A program made the position numbers and the translations under genes. The notes beneath the pieces are model-generated. The model worked only from the letters and a program-made list of their open reading frames with translations, made no database searches and was not told where the DNA came from. A DNA stretch of 64,000 nt from Polymorphum gilvum SL003B-26A1 (lineage in GTDB: Bacteria; Pseudomonadota; Alphaproteobacteria; Rhizobiales; Stappiaceae): positions 3,735,001 to 3,799,000 of the forward strand of contig NC_015259.1 of assembly GCF_000192745.1 (NCBI RefSeq), read 5' to 3'. Positions 35,297 through 46,657 of this stretch are shown here, piece by piece. Positions within the stretch are counted from its first letter, which is position 1, and each line of letters starts with the position of its first letter.

Positions 35297-36055
35297 TCAG
35301 CGCCAGTCGCCGAGGGCAGCCTGGACGACGGCGAGCGCGGCCACGGCGGCGGTGTCGGCCCTCAGGATGCGCGGTCCGAGCGGGATCGGCACAACGAAGG
35401 GTAGGCCACGCAGCAGCGCCCGCTCCTCCTTCGAGAAGCCGCCCTCCGGGCCGACCAGCAGCGCCAGCGGCGAAGGCCCCTCGCCGGCGAGGCGCGCCAG
35501 CACCGGCAGCGGGCTGTGGCTCTCCTCGCCCTCGTCGCAGAACAGCAGCCGGCGGCCGGCATCGGCCTGCGGCCAGGCGGCGAGCACGGCGTCGAGCGCC
35601 GCCGGTGCGCGCACGTCCGGCAGGCTGATGACGCCGCACTGCTCAGCCGCCTCGACGACGTTGGCCTCCATGCGCTCGAGGTTGATGCGGCTCGCGTGGG
35701 TGTGGCGGGTCATCACCGGGCGCAGGGCGCCGGCGCCCATCTCGACCGCCTTCTGCACCATGTAGTCGAGGCGGGCGTGCTTGAGCGGGGCGAACAGGTA
35801 GTGCAGGTCGGGCTGCGGCGTCTGCGGCCGGGTCCGCTCGACGAGGCGCAGCGTGCAGGCCTTGCGGCCGGCGGCGGCGATCTCGGCCAGCCACTCGCCG
35901 TCGCGGCCGTTGAAGACGAGCACGCGGTCGTCGTCGGCGAGCCGCAGCACGTTGAGCAGGTAGTTGGCCTGGGCGCGGTCGGCCTCGACCTGGCCGCCGT
36001 CGGCGAGGCCGTGGCGCAGGAACAGGCGCTGGGTGCGGAAATCGTATCGGGTCAT
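35297..36055 (-). CDS. rsmE: 16S rRNA (uracil1498-N3)-methyltransferase
   Basis: A 252-residue SPOUT methyltransferase. An N-terminal PUA-like domain (about 1-70, [13 protein letters not shown]) precedes the trefoil-knot catalytic domain with [13 protein letters not shown] and [18 protein letters not shown], both RsmE signatures. It methylates U1498 of 16S rRNA with S-adenosylmethionine. The ATG at 36055 starts the conserved [12 protein letters not shown]; the longer frame upstream is a shadow. Confidence 0.95.
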   Translation of the reverse strand: MTRYDFRTQRLFLRHGLADGGQVEADRAQANYLLNVLRLADDDRVLVFNGRDGEWLAEIAAAGRKACTLRLVERTRPQTPQPDLHYLFAPLKHARLDYMVQKAVEMGAGALRPVMTRHTHASRINLERMEANVVEAAEQCGVISLPDVRAPAALDAVLAAWPQADAGRRLLFCDEGEESHSPLPVLARLAGEGPSPLALLVGPEGGFSKEERALLRGLPFVVPIPLGPRILRADTAAVAALAVVQAALGDWR

Positions 36056-36161
36056 GGCCTCAAGGTAGGACGGTCGCCCCCGCCCGTTCAACACCCGCAC
36101 GCCGCCTTCTTCAGGCGCGGCGTCCCGGCGGCGGTCGCCGCCGGGCAGGCATCGGCACGCC

Positions 36162-39100
36162 TCAGGCGTGACGGTGCGGCGCGGGTTGCTCCGCCGTCTC
36201 CTCGGCATCGAGGACGCGGTCGGCGTGACCGACGTACATGTAGAACATCGGCACGACGAACAGGGTGAAGATCGTGCCGACCGACAGGCCGGTGGAGATC
36301 ACCAGGCCGATGGAATAGCGCGCGGAGGCGCCGGCCCCCTCGGCCATGACCAGCGGCAGGACGCCGAGCACCATTGCGCCGGTGGTCATCAGGATCGGCC
36401 GCAGGCGCTCGCGCGCCGCCTCGACGATGGCCGCGCGCTTGGACTTGCCGTGCAGCTCGCGCTGCATGTTGGCGAATTCCACCATCAGGATGCCGTGCTT
36501 GGTGATAAGGCCGACAAGCGTGATCAGGCCGACCTGGGTGTAGATGTTCAGCGTCCCGAGGCCGAGGTTGAGCGGCACGATGGCGCCGAAGATCGACAGC
36601 GGCACGGTCATCATGATGATGAACGGATCGCGGAAGCTCTCGAACTGGGCCGCCAGCACCAGATAGATCACCACGATGGCGAGGGCGAAGGCGATGACGA
36701 TGGTGTTGCCTTCCTTGACCTCGAGGCGCGACTGGCCGGCGTAGTCCTCGAAGAAGCCCTCCTGCATCTCCTCGGCGGCGATCTGCTGCAGCGTGGCGAG
36801 GCCGTCGCCGGTGGTCACCGTCGGCAGGGGCAGCGCCGACAGCGTGGCGGCGTTGAGCTGGTTGAACTGCTCCACGGCAACCGCGGTCGCGTCGGTGGAG
36901 ATGCGCACCACGGCCGACAGCGGCACCATCTGGCCGCCCGCCGCGCGGACGTAGAGGCTGCCGAGGAGCTCCGGGTTCATCCGGTATTCCTGCTCGACCT
37001 GCGGGATGATGTCGTAGGCGCGGCCCTCACGGTCGAACTTGGACACCGACGCGTTGCCGACCAGGATGTTGAGGGTCTGGCCGATGGTCGAGATCGGCAC
37101 GCCCAGCGCCGCCGCGCGGTCGCGGTCGATGAGCACCGTCGCGCGCGGCTTGTCGAAGGACATGGAGTTCTGGACGATGATGAAGCGGCCCGACGCCATC
37201 GCCTTCTGGCGGACGCGTTCGGCGACCTCGTAGACCTGCTCGGCCGAGCCGGTGGTCTGCAGCACAAACTGGATCGGCAGGCCGCCGCCAGCGCCCGGCA
37301 GGGACGGCGGCGAGAAGACGAAGGCCTGGACGCCAGCCGACTTCTCGATCCGGCTCTGGATCATCTGCTGGATCTGCTTCTGCGACTGCTCGCGCTCGCC
37401 CCAGGGCTTGAGCGCCCAGATGGCGAAGGCGGAGTTGGTCGAGCCGGTGCCGACGATCTGGAACCGCGCCTCGACGCCGGGGACGTCGTCGGTCATCTCG
37501 TAGAACTGGTCGGTGTAGAGCTGGGTGTAGTCGGAGGTCGCGTATTGCGGTGCCGTGACCATGGCGAACAGGCCGCCCTGGTCCTCCTCCGGCGCAAGTT
37601 CCGAGGACGTCTTCAGGAACAGGAAGCCGGTAGTCGCGAGCAGGGCGACGACGATCAGCAGCGTCACCGGCTTGTAGTCGAGCGAGGAGTCCAGCCGGCG
37701 GCCGTACCAGTTGGCCAGGCCCGTGAAGGTGCGGTCGACGAAGACCTGGAATCGGCTGGCATGGGCCGACAGCAGGCGCGCCGACATCATCGGCGACAGG
37801 GTGATCGCGACGAAGCCGGAGATGAACACCGCACCGGCGAGCGTGAAGGCGAATTCCCTGAACAGGGCGCCGGTCAGGCCCTGGGCAAAGCCGATCGGCG
37901 CATAGACCGCGCCGAGCGTGATGGTCATCGCGATGACGGGACCGAAGATCTCGCGCATGCCGACGATGGCCGCCTGCATGGGCTTGAGACCTTCCTCCAG
38001 ATGGCGGTGGATGTTCTCCACCACCACGATCGCGTCGTCGACCACCAGGCCAATTGCGAGCACCATCGCCAGAAGGGTCAGCGTGTTGAGCGAATAGTCG
38101 AGGCTCCATAGGAAGAAGCAGACGCCGATCAGCGACAGCGGAATGGTCACGATCGGGATCAGCACGGCACGGAACGAGCCGAGGAACAGCAGGATCACCA
38201 GGATCACGATGACCACGGCTTCGGCGATGGTCTTGAACACCTCCTCGATCGACGCACTGATGAACTTGGTCGAATCGTAGACTACCTGCATGTCCATGCC
38301 CTGCGGCAGGTTCGCCTGCAGGCGGGGCAGTTCGGCGCGAACGCCGGCCGCAGTGTCCAGCGGGTTGGCCGAGGGCGTCGGCATGATGCCGAGGAAGACG
38401 CCCTGCCTGCCGCCGAACGAGACGCGGGTGTCGGTGCTCTCGGAGCCGAGCTCGACGCGGGCGACATCGTGCAGACGGACGACTTCGGCGCCGCTGGAGC
38501 GCACCGGCAGGGCGCCGAACGCCTCCGGCGACTGCAGGGTGGTCCGGGTCTCGATCTGGTAGGCGACGTATTCGTTCTCGGTCTTGCCGGGCGCGGACAG
38601 GAAGTTGGCGCTCTGGATCGCGGCGAGCACCTCGGCGGCCGTCACCGAGCGCGACGCAAGGCGCACCGGATCGATCCAGATGCGCATGGCGAAGGTCTGC
38701 TCGCCGAGGATCTGGGCGTCGGCGACGCCGTCGACGATGGCGAGCTGCGGCTGGATCACGCGTGACACGAATTCGGTGATCTGCTGCGGCGACATGTGGT
38801 CGGACAGGACCGACAGGTACATGATGGCGAAGGACTGGCCGGTGCCCTTCTGGATGACCGGGTCCTCGGCTTCCGTCGGCAACTGGCCGCGCACCTGCTG
38901 GACCTTGGAGATGACCTCGGTCAGCGCCTTGTCCGGATCGGTGTTCAGGCGCATGTGGACCGAGACGGTCGACAGGCCGAGCGAGCTTTTCGACGTGACG
39001 TAGTCGACGCCCTCTGCCGAGGCGACGGCCTTGGCGATCGGCGTGGTGATGAAGCCCTGAACGAGGTCGGAACTGGCGCCGACGAAGATCGTGCTGACGG

Positions 39101-39236
39101 TGATCACCGTCTCGTCGATCTTCGGATACTGGCGGACGGACATGTTCATGACGCCCTGCGCGCCGAGCAGCAGGATCAGGAGGCTGACGACGGTCGAAAG
39201 AACCGGGCGGCGGATGAAGATTTCGGAGAAGTTCAC
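36162..39236 (-). CDS. RND multidrug efflux permease
   Basis: A 1024-residue inner-membrane transporter of the AcrB/MexF hydrophobic-amphiphilic efflux class. Twelve membrane helices and two large periplasmic loops are evident; the proton-relay pair is in [14 protein letters not shown] (TM4). It starts with [11 protein letters not shown] after a GTG at 39236, one base after the adaptor stop (TGACGTG), with GGGAGAG as ribosome-binding site inside the adaptor gene, so translation is coupled. No outer-membrane factor is encoded nearby. Substrate unknown. Confidence 0.94.
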   Translation of the reverse strand: MNFSEIFIRRPVLSTVVSLLILLLGAQGVMNMSVRQYPKIDETVITVSTIFVGASSDLVQGFITTPIAKAVASAEGVDYVTSKSSLGLSTVSVHMRLNTDPDKALTEVISKVQQVRGQLPTEAEDPVIQKGTGQSFAIMYLSVLSDHMSPQQITEFVSRVIQPQLAIVDGVADAQILGEQTFAMRIWIDPVRLASRSVTAAEVLAAIQSANFLSAPGKTENEYVAYQIETRTTLQSPEAFGALPVRSSGAEVVRLHDVARVELGSESTDTRVSFGGRQGVFLGIMPTPSANPLDTAAGVRAELPRLQANLPQGMDMQVVYDSTKFISASIEEVFKTIAEAVVIVILVILLFLGSFRAVLIPIVTIPLSLIGVCFFLWSLDYSLNTLTLLAMVLAIGLVVDDAIVVVENIHRHLEEGLKPMQAAIVGMREIFGPVIAMTITLGAVYAPIGFAQGLTGALFREFAFTLAGAVFISGFVAITLSPMMSARLLSAHASRFQVFVDRTFTGLANWYGRRLDSSLDYKPVTLLIVVALLATTGFLFLKTSSELAPEEDQGGLFAMVTAPQYATSDYTQLYTDQFYEMTDDVPGVEARFQIVGTGSTNSAFAIWALKPWGEREQSQKQIQQMIQSRIEKSAGVQAFVFSPPSLPGAGGGLPIQFVLQTTGSAEQVYEVAERVRQKAMASGRFIIVQNSMSFDKPRATVLIDRDRAAALGVPISTIGQTLNILVGNASVSKFDREGRAYDIIPQVEQEYRMNPELLGSLYVRAAGGQMVPLSAVVRISTDATAVAVEQFNQLNAATLSALPLPTVTTGDGLATLQQIAAEEMQEGFFEDYAGQSRLEVKEGNTIVIAFALAIVVIYLVLAAQFESFRDPFIIMMTVPLSIFGAIVPLNLGLGTLNIYTQVGLITLVGLITKHGILMVEFANMQRELHGKSKRAAIVEAARERLRPILMTTGAMVLGVLPLVMAEGAGASARYSIGLVISTGLSVGTIFTLFVVPMFYMYVGHADRVLDAEETAEQPAPHRHA

Positions 39237-39237
39237 G

Positions 39238-40365
39238 TCACTCTCCCGTCTTCGCCGATGCCGGGACCGGATTGATCGTGTTGTCGATGACAACCGGGCT
39301 GCCGACCGTGAGCTTGTTCTGGCCGGCAGTCACGACGACGTCGCCGCCCGAAAGACCGTCGACGACCTCAATCTTGCCTTCGAACCGACGGCCCGGCGTG
39401 ACGAACACCTGCCGCGCCACGAGGCGCTTGTCGTCACCCGCCCCCTGGCCGGAAGTGTCCTCCGCGACGACATAGACATAGGCGCCGTAGAGGCTCTGCA
39501 CCACGGCGGTCTGGGGCAGCGCGATGACGTCCGCCTCCTCGGGCAGTTCCAGGCGAACGAAGGCGAACTGACCGGGCCTCAGCGCCCCGTCGGTGTTCTC
39601 GACCTCGGCCTGAACGGAAACGAGGCGCGACTCGGGATCGATCTTGGGATCGATGCCGGTGATCCTGCCCTGGTAGCTCATGGCGTCCTCTTCCAGTCCC
39701 ATGCGCAGGGGTTGGTCGATCCGCAGGTCGCTCAGACGCTGCTCCGGCACGGAAAAGTCGACCTTCATGACCTTGAGGTCCTGGAGCGTGGCGATGACGG
39801 TGCCGACAGGCAGGTACTGGCCGACGTCGATCTTGGGAATGCCGATGGTGCCGGAGAAGGGCGCGACGATCCGTTTCTGGTTGATCGACGCCTGGACACG
39901 CTCCATCTGCGACCGCGACGCGTCGAGAGCGGCCGTGGCGTTGTCCAGGGTCGAGGTCGAGCTGAAGCCCCGGTCGGTCAGCGTCGAGGCGCGCGCCAGC
40001 GCCTGGGTGTCGCGGGCGACGTTGGCCTTGGCCGCGATCAGATCCGCCTGCTCCATTTCGTCGTCGAGCTGGACCAGCAACTGGCCGGTCTCGACCTCCT
40101 CATTGGAGACGAAGGTGATCTCCTTGACGATGCCGGCCGCGCGCGCGGCAACGTCGACGCCCTGACGGGCGACGACCGTACCGATCGCTTCGATGCCGGG
40201 CTTCCAGGTCTCCGGCTCGACCGTGACGGTTGACACCGTGACGGTCGGGCGAGGGCGGTTCGCGAAGAACTCGGCAATCTTCTGTTCCTTGAACAGGTTG
40301 AAGCCGACGAGGCCGCCACTGACGAGGGCAATGAGCACAATGGCGAAGAAGAAACGCTTGATCAT
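39238..40365 (-). CDS. RND efflux periplasmic adaptor (membrane fusion protein)
   Basis: A 375-residue adaptor anchored by an N-terminal helix (residues 5-23) rather than a lipobox. Order: barrel-sandwich hybrid half (residues about 60-100, with VAARAAGIVKEI), a short alpha-hairpin (105-165), the second lipoyl half RIVAPFSGTIGIPKIDVGQ, beta-barrel and membrane-proximal domains. It bridges the permease to a TolC-like channel. First gene of the leftward efflux operon, 277 bp from the divergent tetR gene. Confidence 0.93.
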   Translation of the reverse strand: MIKRFFFAIVLIALVSGGLVGFNLFKEQKIAEFFANRPRPTVTVSTVTVEPETWKPGIEAIGTVVARQGVDVAARAAGIVKEITFVSNEEVETGQLLVQLDDEMEQADLIAAKANVARDTQALARASTLTDRGFSSTSTLDNATAALDASRSQMERVQASINQKRIVAPFSGTIGIPKIDVGQYLPVGTVIATLQDLKVMKVDFSVPEQRLSDLRIDQPLRMGLEEDAMSYQGRITGIDPKIDPESRLVSVQAEVENTDGALRPGQFAFVRLELPEEADVIALPQTAVVQSLYGAYVYVVAEDTSGQGAGDDKRLVARQVFVTPGRRFEGKIEVVDGLSGGDVVVTAGQNKLTVGSPVVIDNTINPVPASAKTGE

Positions 40366-40524
40366 GAATCCCGGCCATGCGGCCGCACGGCCGCTCTTGT
40401 CGTTCCAATGGAGCCCGGAACCGTTGCCGGTCCCGCGCGCACCCTATCCTCCAGAACCCTGCCGACCGGTAAATCCGTATAGCCGGCGGCCTGGACGAGG
40501 GGTGCGGCAAGGCTGCGCTTGATA

Positions 40525-40548
40525 ACTTTACCGTCCAGACGGTAAAGT
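40525..40548. promoter_or_regulatory. 24-bp palindromic operator for TetR regulator
   Basis: ACTTTACCGTC-CA-GACGGTAAAGT: perfect 11-bp arms around a 2-bp centre, in the intergenic region between the efflux operon and tetR. It overlaps a plausible leftward -35 (TTGACT). A related half-site, CCGGTAAAT, lies near 40467. The size and placement fit a TetR dimer-pair site controlling both transcripts. Confidence 0.75.
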
Positions 40549-40642
40549 CAAGAGCGACACGACGCGTTCGTTTCCGATCCGGCCCGGTCCGGAGGGTGCG
40601 GACGCTCGGCCGGGGGAAACGAACGAGGGTAATTGACAACAC

Positions 40643-41245
40643 GTGCCCAGCAAGGATGCCAAAAGAACCAACGCCCGCGAACGCATCATCGATGCCGCCA
40701 TGGCGATCGTCTTCGAGGATGGAGCGAGGAAACTGTCCCTGGATGCCGTCGCCGAGCGCGCCGGGGTTTCGAAGGGCGGGCTGCTCTATCATTTCAAGAG
40801 CAAGTCTGACCTGCTCAAGGGCATGGTGGCGCGCCACATCGCGATCCTGGAGGACGCCGTCGCCGCAGCCCATGCCGAAATCGCCAAGGACAACAAGCCC
40901 AACGCACTGATCCGTGCGTATCTGCAGGCCGTGTTCGTCGAGATCTGCACCAAGAAGAAGCCGCACACCGGGCTTCTGGCCGCCATCGCCGAAGAGCCGG
41001 AACTGCTTGCACCGGTCCGCGCGCACAACACGCGGCTGGTCGCGGAACTGAGGGCGGCAAGCGAAACGCCCGACCTCGCCCAGGTTGCCTTGCTGGCGGT
41101 CGAGGGAAGCTGGCACATGAGGCTGTTCGACATCAGCCCCTTCGACGATGCGGCCCTCAAGCGCCAGTTCGACGCGCTGACCGAGTTGCTGGCCAATCCG
41201 CCAGCCAATCCGCCAGCACGGCGCGACGAAGAACAGCCGAGCTAG
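40643..41245 (+). CDS. TetR family repressor of the efflux operon
   Basis: A 200-residue regulator. Residues 8-55 form the TetR helix-turn-helix (RIIDAAMAIVFEDGARKLSLDAVAERAGVSKGGLLYHFKSK, in parts), of the type with GGLLYHF recognition helix. The C-terminal ligand domain is of the TetR_C_37-like class seen in proteins with GLLAAIAEEPEL. GTG start with AGGG 13 nt upstream. A duplicated NPPANPPA precedes the tail. Divergent from the RND operon and convergent with, and directly abutting, the next gene. Confidence 0.92.
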   Translation: MPSKDAKRTNARERIIDAAMAIVFEDGARKLSLDAVAERAGVSKGGLLYHFKSKSDLLKGMVARHIAILEDAVAAAHAEIAKDNKPNALIRAYLQAVFVEICTKKKPHTGLLAAIAEEPELLAPVRAHNTRLVAELRAASETPDLAQVALLAVEGSWHMRLFDISPFDDAALKRQFDALTELLANPPANPPARRDEEQPS

Positions 41246-42133
41246 TCACTGCCTCAACCCGGCCGGCGAGTTGCCGCGCGCCTTGCCGCGCGACCAGGCG
41301 GCGACAAGGTCGGTACCAAGGTCTCGCGCGTCGGCGCGCTGCCAGCCGTTGCCCGCCGATTTCACGTAGAGAACCAGGGAGAGGCGCCGGTTGTCGCCGG
41401 TGCGGACCGCGTCGACGACTTCGTCGGGCAGGATCATCGGCCGGCCGTAGACCTCGCGTACCGGCAGCCTCAGTTCCGGCATGACATGGTGGATGAGCTC
41501 GGCGCAGAACAGGCAGGCGTCCTCGCGCAGATCGAAGCGGTAATCGAAGCGGGTGCCGAGATGGCCGAACAGCGCGAGCGCGATCCGCCGGCGCTGCGCC
41601 GTGGTGTAGAGGCGCGGCCGGAGCACCGCGACCGCGTCGGTGTTGAAGATCTCCTCCGGCGTGGCGAGGTGAACGCCCTTGTAGTCCGATTCGACCAGCG
41701 TGGCGCCCTCGCGTACCCGGGCCTGATGCGGCCGGACGGCATCGGTGTCCCAGATGCCGAGCGCGCGCAACTCCTTCTCCGAGCCGAGGTAAAGGCCGAA
41801 ATGGCCGAAATGGCCGGGAATGAGGTTGCCCGACAGGCGTCCCTTGGAACTGAAGGCGATCAGGTCGAGCGGGCGCAGCCGCGACACGACGAAATCGCGG
41901 GCTTCCGCGCGGTCGGCGAGATGGCCACGGCGCAGGTGGACATGGGCGACGCCCCGCCCGAACAGCGGCGCGAGGGGATCGAGGCCTGCGACGAGCAGGC
42001 GCGGATAGCGCTCCGGGTCGGCGCAGCAGTCGACCCCGTCCGGCGCGGTCACGACCGGCCGATCGGAACGTGGCGCGGCGCATCCGGCAAGAAGAAGAAT
42101 CGCGAGGCAGACGAACGGCAGAACGGATCGCAT
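41246..42133 (-). CDS. YiiX/YebB-like lipoprotein (permuted NlpC/P60 papain fold)
   Basis: A 295-residue lipoprotein: signal peptide with lipobox LLAGC (Cys near residue 18). The body resembles YiiX/YebB-type permuted papain-fold proteins: a His in GHFGHFGLYLG near residue 110 and a Cys in CLFCAELIHHVM near residue 222, in the swapped order characteristic of that group. Possible roles are amidase or acyl-lipid hydrolase in the envelope. The ATG at 42133 opens the signal peptide. Its stop abuts the tetR stop without any spacer. Confidence 0.75.
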   Translation of the reverse strand: MRSVLPFVCLAILLLAGCAAPRSDRPVVTAPDGVDCCADPERYPRLLVAGLDPLAPLFGRGVAHVHLRRGHLADRAEARDFVVSRLRPLDLIAFSSKGRLSGNLIPGHFGHFGLYLGSEKELRALGIWDTDAVRPHQARVREGATLVESDYKGVHLATPEEIFNTDAVAVLRPRLYTTAQRRRIALALFGHLGTRFDYRFDLREDACLFCAELIHHVMPELRLPVREVYGRPMILPDEVVDAVRTGDNRRLSLVLYVKSAGNGWQRADARDLGTDLVAAWSRGKARGNSPAGLRQ

Positions 42134-42276
42134 GCGCGGACTATAGACGCTACGGCACGACGGTCTGCAACCGCATTTGAGCGCCGGCGTGCAGGCTCGT
42201 CGCGCAAGCCGGCGCTCTCTTGACCCCGCCTGCGTCGGCGTCCACCTTCGGGACCACAGCCAGGGAATCGGACAGC

Positions 42277-43836
42277 GTGGCGGACACACCCACCAACATC
42301 GCCGAATATTCGGTCTCGGACATCTCCTTCTCGATCAAGCGCACGCTGGAGGACACGTTCGGCTACGTGCGCGTGCGCGGGGAACTGGGGCGCATCTCGC
42401 GGCCCGGCTCGGGACATGTCTATCTCGACCTCAAGGACGACCGTTCGGTGCTGTCGGCCGTGATCTGGAAAGGGGCAGCGGCGAAGCTGAAGATCCAGCC
42501 CGAACAGGGCCTCGAAGTGATCGCGACCGGCAAGATCACCACCTTCCCGGGCCAGTCGAAATACCAGATGGTGATCGACGCGCTGGAGCCGGCGGGCGCC
42601 GGCGCGCTGATGGCGCTGCTGGAGGACCGCAAGAGGAAGCTGGCCGCCGAGGGCCTGTTTGCCGCCGAACGCAAGCGGCCGCTGCCGACCCTGCCGCGGG
42701 TGATCGGCGTCGTAACCTCGCCGACCGGCGCGGTCATCCGCGACATCCTGCACCGGCTCTCCGACCGCTTCCCGCTGCATGTGCTGGTCTGGCCGGTGCG
42801 CGTCCAGGGCGACAGCTGCGGCGCGGAAGTCGCCAACGGAATCAGGGGCTTCAACGCGCTGGAGGCGGGCGGGGCGATCCCCCGGCCGGACCTGATCATC
42901 GTCGCGCGCGGCGGCGGCAGCCTGGAGGACCTGTGGGGCTTCAACGACGAGCAGGTGGTGCGGGCGGCGGCGGAAAGCGCCATCCCGCTGATCTCCGCCG
43001 TCGGCCACGAGACCGACTGGACGCTGATCGACCTGGCCGCCGACGTGCGCGCGCCGACGCCGACCGGGGCGGCGGAGATCGCGGTGCCGGTCAAGGCGGA
43101 GTTGATGGCGGGCGTCGACGACCTGTCGAGGCGGCTGGCGTCGGGGCTGAACCGGCTGGTAGCGAGCCGGCGGACCGAGCTGAGGGCCGCCGCCGCAGCC
43201 CTGCCGGCACCGCGCGACCTGCTCGCCCTGCCGCGCCAAAGGCTTGATTTTTCAGGCGGAAATCTCGAACGCGGACTGACAGTCAACACCCGCGCGCACC
43301 GCTCCCGGCTGCAGCATGCCGCCGCCCTGCTGACACCGATGACGCTGGTTCGGGCGATGCGACAGGGCCGCGAGCGCCTGGACGGCCACCGCCAGCGCCA
43401 GGCAAGGGCTTGGGAAACAACGATTTTCCGCCACCGGCAGCGGCTCGAGGCAGCCGCCGGGCGGCTGACGTCGGGGCGGCTGGAGCAGCAGCTGCGGCTC
43501 GGCACCGAACGGCTCGACGGCCTGCTGCGGCGGCTTGAGCGGGCGCAGCAGGCCCGCCTCGCCGAGCAGCGCGCGCGCCTGCAAGGCCTTGAAAAGCTTC
43601 TGAAAACCCTCTCCTACAAGGATGTCCTGGCGCGCGGTTACGCGCTGGTGCGCGACGCGGCGGGCGAGCCGGTGCGCTCCGCCGCTCACGTCTCTGCGGG
43701 CGACCGGCTGAGCGTCGAGGTCGCCGACGGCCGCTTCGAGGCGATCGCCGCCACGCCTGCGGAGGAGCTGCGCAAGTCCCGGAAACCAAAGGACAATCCG
43801 GCGCCGGGAGGGACCTCGCAGGGCAGCCTGTTCTAG
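42277..43836 (+). CDS. xseA: Exodeoxyribonuclease VII large subunit
   Basis: A 519-residue nuclease subunit. N-terminal OB fold ([16 protein letters not shown], then [13 protein letters not shown]), a central catalytic region with [15 protein letters not shown] and [17 protein letters not shown] plus [11 protein letters not shown], and a long C-terminal coiled coil with [12 protein letters not shown]. With XseB it degrades single-stranded DNA. The GTG at 42277 (AGGGAA 9 nt upstream) is preferred over a TTG 19 codons earlier. xseB is not adjacent. Confidence 0.95.
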   Translation: MADTPTNIAEYSVSDISFSIKRTLEDTFGYVRVRGELGRISRPGSGHVYLDLKDDRSVLSAVIWKGAAAKLKIQPEQGLEVIATGKITTFPGQSKYQMVIDALEPAGAGALMALLEDRKRKLAAEGLFAAERKRPLPTLPRVIGVVTSPTGAVIRDILHRLSDRFPLHVLVWPVRVQGDSCGAEVANGIRGFNALEAGGAIPRPDLIIVARGGGSLEDLWGFNDEQVVRAAAESAIPLISAVGHETDWTLIDLAADVRAPTPTGAAEIAVPVKAELMAGVDDLSRRLASGLNRLVASRRTELRAAAAALPAPRDLLALPRQRLDFSGGNLERGLTVNTRAHRSRLQHAAALLTPMTLVRAMRQGRERLDGHRQRQARAWETTIFRHRQRLEAAAGRLTSGRLEQQLRLGTERLDGLLRRLERAQQARLAEQRARLQGLEKLLKTLSYKDVLARGYALVRDAAGEPVRSAAHVSAGDRLSVEVADGRFEAIAATPAEELRKSRKPKDNPAPGGTSQGSLF

Positions 43837-44206
43837 GCCTCGCGCGCCGCCGCGACCGCCTCCTGCCTGTGTCCGAAGACTGTCCGGCACGGCTCCGGAA
43901 ACCGGCCGAAGACCCGCCGAAACGCTGCCGGAGACCTGCCAAAACCTGCCAAAACCTGACGGAACGGGGCGGCGTCCGCATGCCCCACCCCCGACCCCTC
44001 GGCACAGGGGGTGGGGAGCGCAGGCGTCGTGCGTCGGCGAGTGCCTTTCCTCGCCGAACGCACCTCCCTCCCCTCCCTCCCCATCCCTCCCGCACCTCCC
44101 TCCCGCACCTCCCTCCCGCACCTCCCCTCTTTGCCGATATGGACAGCGGCGGCGGGGCGGGGCTAGCCTGCGCGCCGAGGAAGACCGCAGCGAGGCCGAG
44201 GAACCG
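43837..44206. other. 370-bp intergenic interval
   Basis: No gene is supported. It holds reiterated CTGCCAAAAC units near 43933-43960, and a pyrimidine-rich tract with a 13-bp triplicate repeat at 44085-44123. The promoter of the acyl-CoA dehydrogenase should lie in the last 80 bp. Confidence 0.6.
44085..44123. repeat. 13-bp tandem triplicate CCCTCCCGCACCT
   Basis: Three identical copies head to tail within a polypyrimidine stretch, 84 bp upstream of the acyl-CoA dehydrogenase. Probably a slippage-prone minisatellite. Confidence 0.9.
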
Positions 44207-45361
<1,155 letters not shown>

Positions 45362-45394
45362 GCGGCCGGGCGGCAGAGGTGAGGACACGACAGA

Positions 45395-45549
45395 GCGCCG
45401 CACGGGCCGCGCCCTGCAGCGTGTCGATGGTGTCAATGAAGGACAGCGAGGCCCCGGCTCACCGGTCCCGCATCTGCGCTTCGCTGCGTGCGGGATGACG
45501 CGTTGGCAGGATTGTCAGCAGTCCGAGGGCGCCGCGCGGGCAGCGCCCT
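45395..45549. repeat. Composite dispersed repeat, copy 1, bracketed by duplicated hairpin
   Basis: A core of 113 bp (45416-45528) is flanked by direct copies of a 21-bp GC-rich sequence, GCGCCGC(A/G)CGGGC(C/A)GCGCCCT, at 45395-45415 and 45529-45549. The core starts with GCAGCGTGTCGA and ends with ATGACGCGTTGGC and GTCAGCAGTC, motifs shared in the same order with the element at 52075-52213. The right flank forms a 10-bp hairpin (CCGAGGGCGC/GCGCCCTCGG) just after the fasciclin gene and may act as its terminator. Confidence 0.75.
45466..45495. repeat. Hairpin with conserved loop, copy a
   Basis: TCCCGCA/TGCGGGA stem with a 16-nt loop. The loop matches that of the hairpin at 46336-46365 at 13 of 16 positions although the stem bases differ in a compensatory way. 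Confidence 0.7.
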
Positions 45550-45575
45550 CGGCTTGCCGGACGTCGCCGCCGGAC

Positions 45576-46064
45576 TCAGTCGCTCGGCAGGATCACCTTG
45601 TCGATGACGTGGATGACACCGTTGTCGGCGCGGATATCCGCAGACACGACGGTGGCGCCGTCGACGGTCACGCCGGCGGCCGTCCTTGTCACCATGATGG
45701 CGCGGTCACCGGAAGCCTTCAGGGTCTCCACTTCGGTGGTGCCTTCGGCGATCATGTCGGAGGTGATCTGGCTGCCGACCACGTGGTAGCTGAGCACGGC
45801 GACCAGCTGGTCCTTGTTTTCCGGCTTGAGCAGGTTTTCAACCGTGCCCTCAGGCAGAGCGGCGAAGGCTTCGTCGGTCGGAGCGAACACTGTCAGCGGG
45901 CCGGGGCCGGACAGGGCGTCGGCCAGCCCCGCCGCCTGCGCGGCAGCCAGAAGAGTCGTGAAGCTGCCTGCCTGCTCGGCGGTCTGCACGATGTTCGCGG
46001 CCATTGCGGACCCCGCCGTCGCAAACATGGCGGTACCGATCAACCCGAATGCAATACGTCGCAT
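45576..46064 (-). CDS. Fasciclin domain exported protein
   Basis: A 162-residue secreted protein: signal peptide residues 1-22 (ending SAMA) and a single FAS1 domain. FAS1 boxes are visible as [19 protein letters not shown] (H1 region) and [10 protein letters not shown] with the C-terminal [13 protein letters not shown]. Bacterial FAS1 proteins mediate adhesion or matrix contacts in the periplasm or outside the cell. Standalone gene; its 3' end runs into composite repeat copy 1. Confidence 0.93.
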   Translation of the reverse strand: MRRIAFGLIGTAMFATAGSAMAANIVQTAEQAGSFTTLLAAAQAAGLADALSGPGPLTVFAPTDEAFAALPEGTVENLLKPENKDQLVAVLSYHVVGSQITSDMIAEGTTEVETLKASGDRAIMVTRTAAGVTVDGATVVSADIRADNGVIHVIDKVILPSD

Positions 46065-46335
46065 TGTCTACTCCCTGTGGTTACGAGAAGCGGCCCCGAC
46101 CACCCGGTCGGGCCGCGATCTGCACGGGGTTTACGCGTCCGCCGGCAACCGGATTGGCGACCGCCGGACACAGTTTTTTGACCGGGATGTCATCATCCGT
46201 TCCGCAAGACCGGCGTAGCGGGGCGCCGGATTCCACAGGCAGATCAATGCCCGCCCGCTCCGCCGCCGCCCGGGGCAGGCGTCAGTCCGCGCCGACGTCC
46301 CCCTGCGCCGCTGCGGCAGACCGGCCCGCGAGGGG

Positions 46336-46365
46336 CCCCGGATCTCCGCTGCGCTGCGTCCGGGG
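46336..46365. repeat. Hairpin with conserved loop, copy b
   Basis: CCCCGGA/TCCGGGG stem and a 16-nt loop, followed by TGACC. Same architecture and loop family as 45466-45495, which is followed by TGACG. Confidence 0.7.
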
Positions 46366-46547
46366 TGACCGAAGGAGCGAAAGGCACGGCCCTGCCACCC
46401 CCGCCGCCCGGGCGGCGCAGGGCACGGCCCCGCCCCCCTCCTCCGGCCCTTCGGACCTCCTTCTCCCCCGGGAGAAGGACTTGCGGCCAGCGGCAAAAAT
46501 CTCCTTGCGGAAGGAGGGGTTAGGGGAGCGGGTTTCTTCGGCCGGGG

Positions 46548-46561
46548 TTGATGCGCGTCAA
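46548..46561 (+). promoter_or_regulatory. FNR/FixK-type box TTGAT-GCGC-GTCAA
   Basis: One mismatch from the TTGAT-N4-ATCAA consensus. Its centre is 104 bp upstream of the usp ATG, which would place a class II start site about 60 nt before the gene. Confidence 0.7.
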
Positions 46562-46657
46562 AGTCGGGGCTTTGCGCGCTGCCTATTGTCAGATACGACA
46601 GACGGATATCATTGGCGGCGCTCGCGAGGGGCGGCGCTTCGGACGGAGGATCGACTC

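Larger units (their letters stand above)
46065..46657. other. 593-bp intergenic interval with repeats and an FNR-type box
   Basis: No gene is supported; the open frame that runs into usp from 46004 has no homologous-looking sequence before the usp ATG. It contains the hairpin 46336-46365, a 9-bp stem TCCTTCTCC/GGAGAAGGA at 46458-46479 followed by a GGAGGGGTTAGGGGAGCGGG tail of a kind common in alphaproteobacterial intergenic repeats, and the FNR-type box at 46548-46561. Confidence 0.7.

Noticed and set aside
46004-46657. N-terminal extension of the universal stress protein by more than 200 codons
   Set aside because: The sequence is intergenic repeats and an FNR-type box, and the ATG at 46658 has a good ribosome-binding site and starts the Usp fold.
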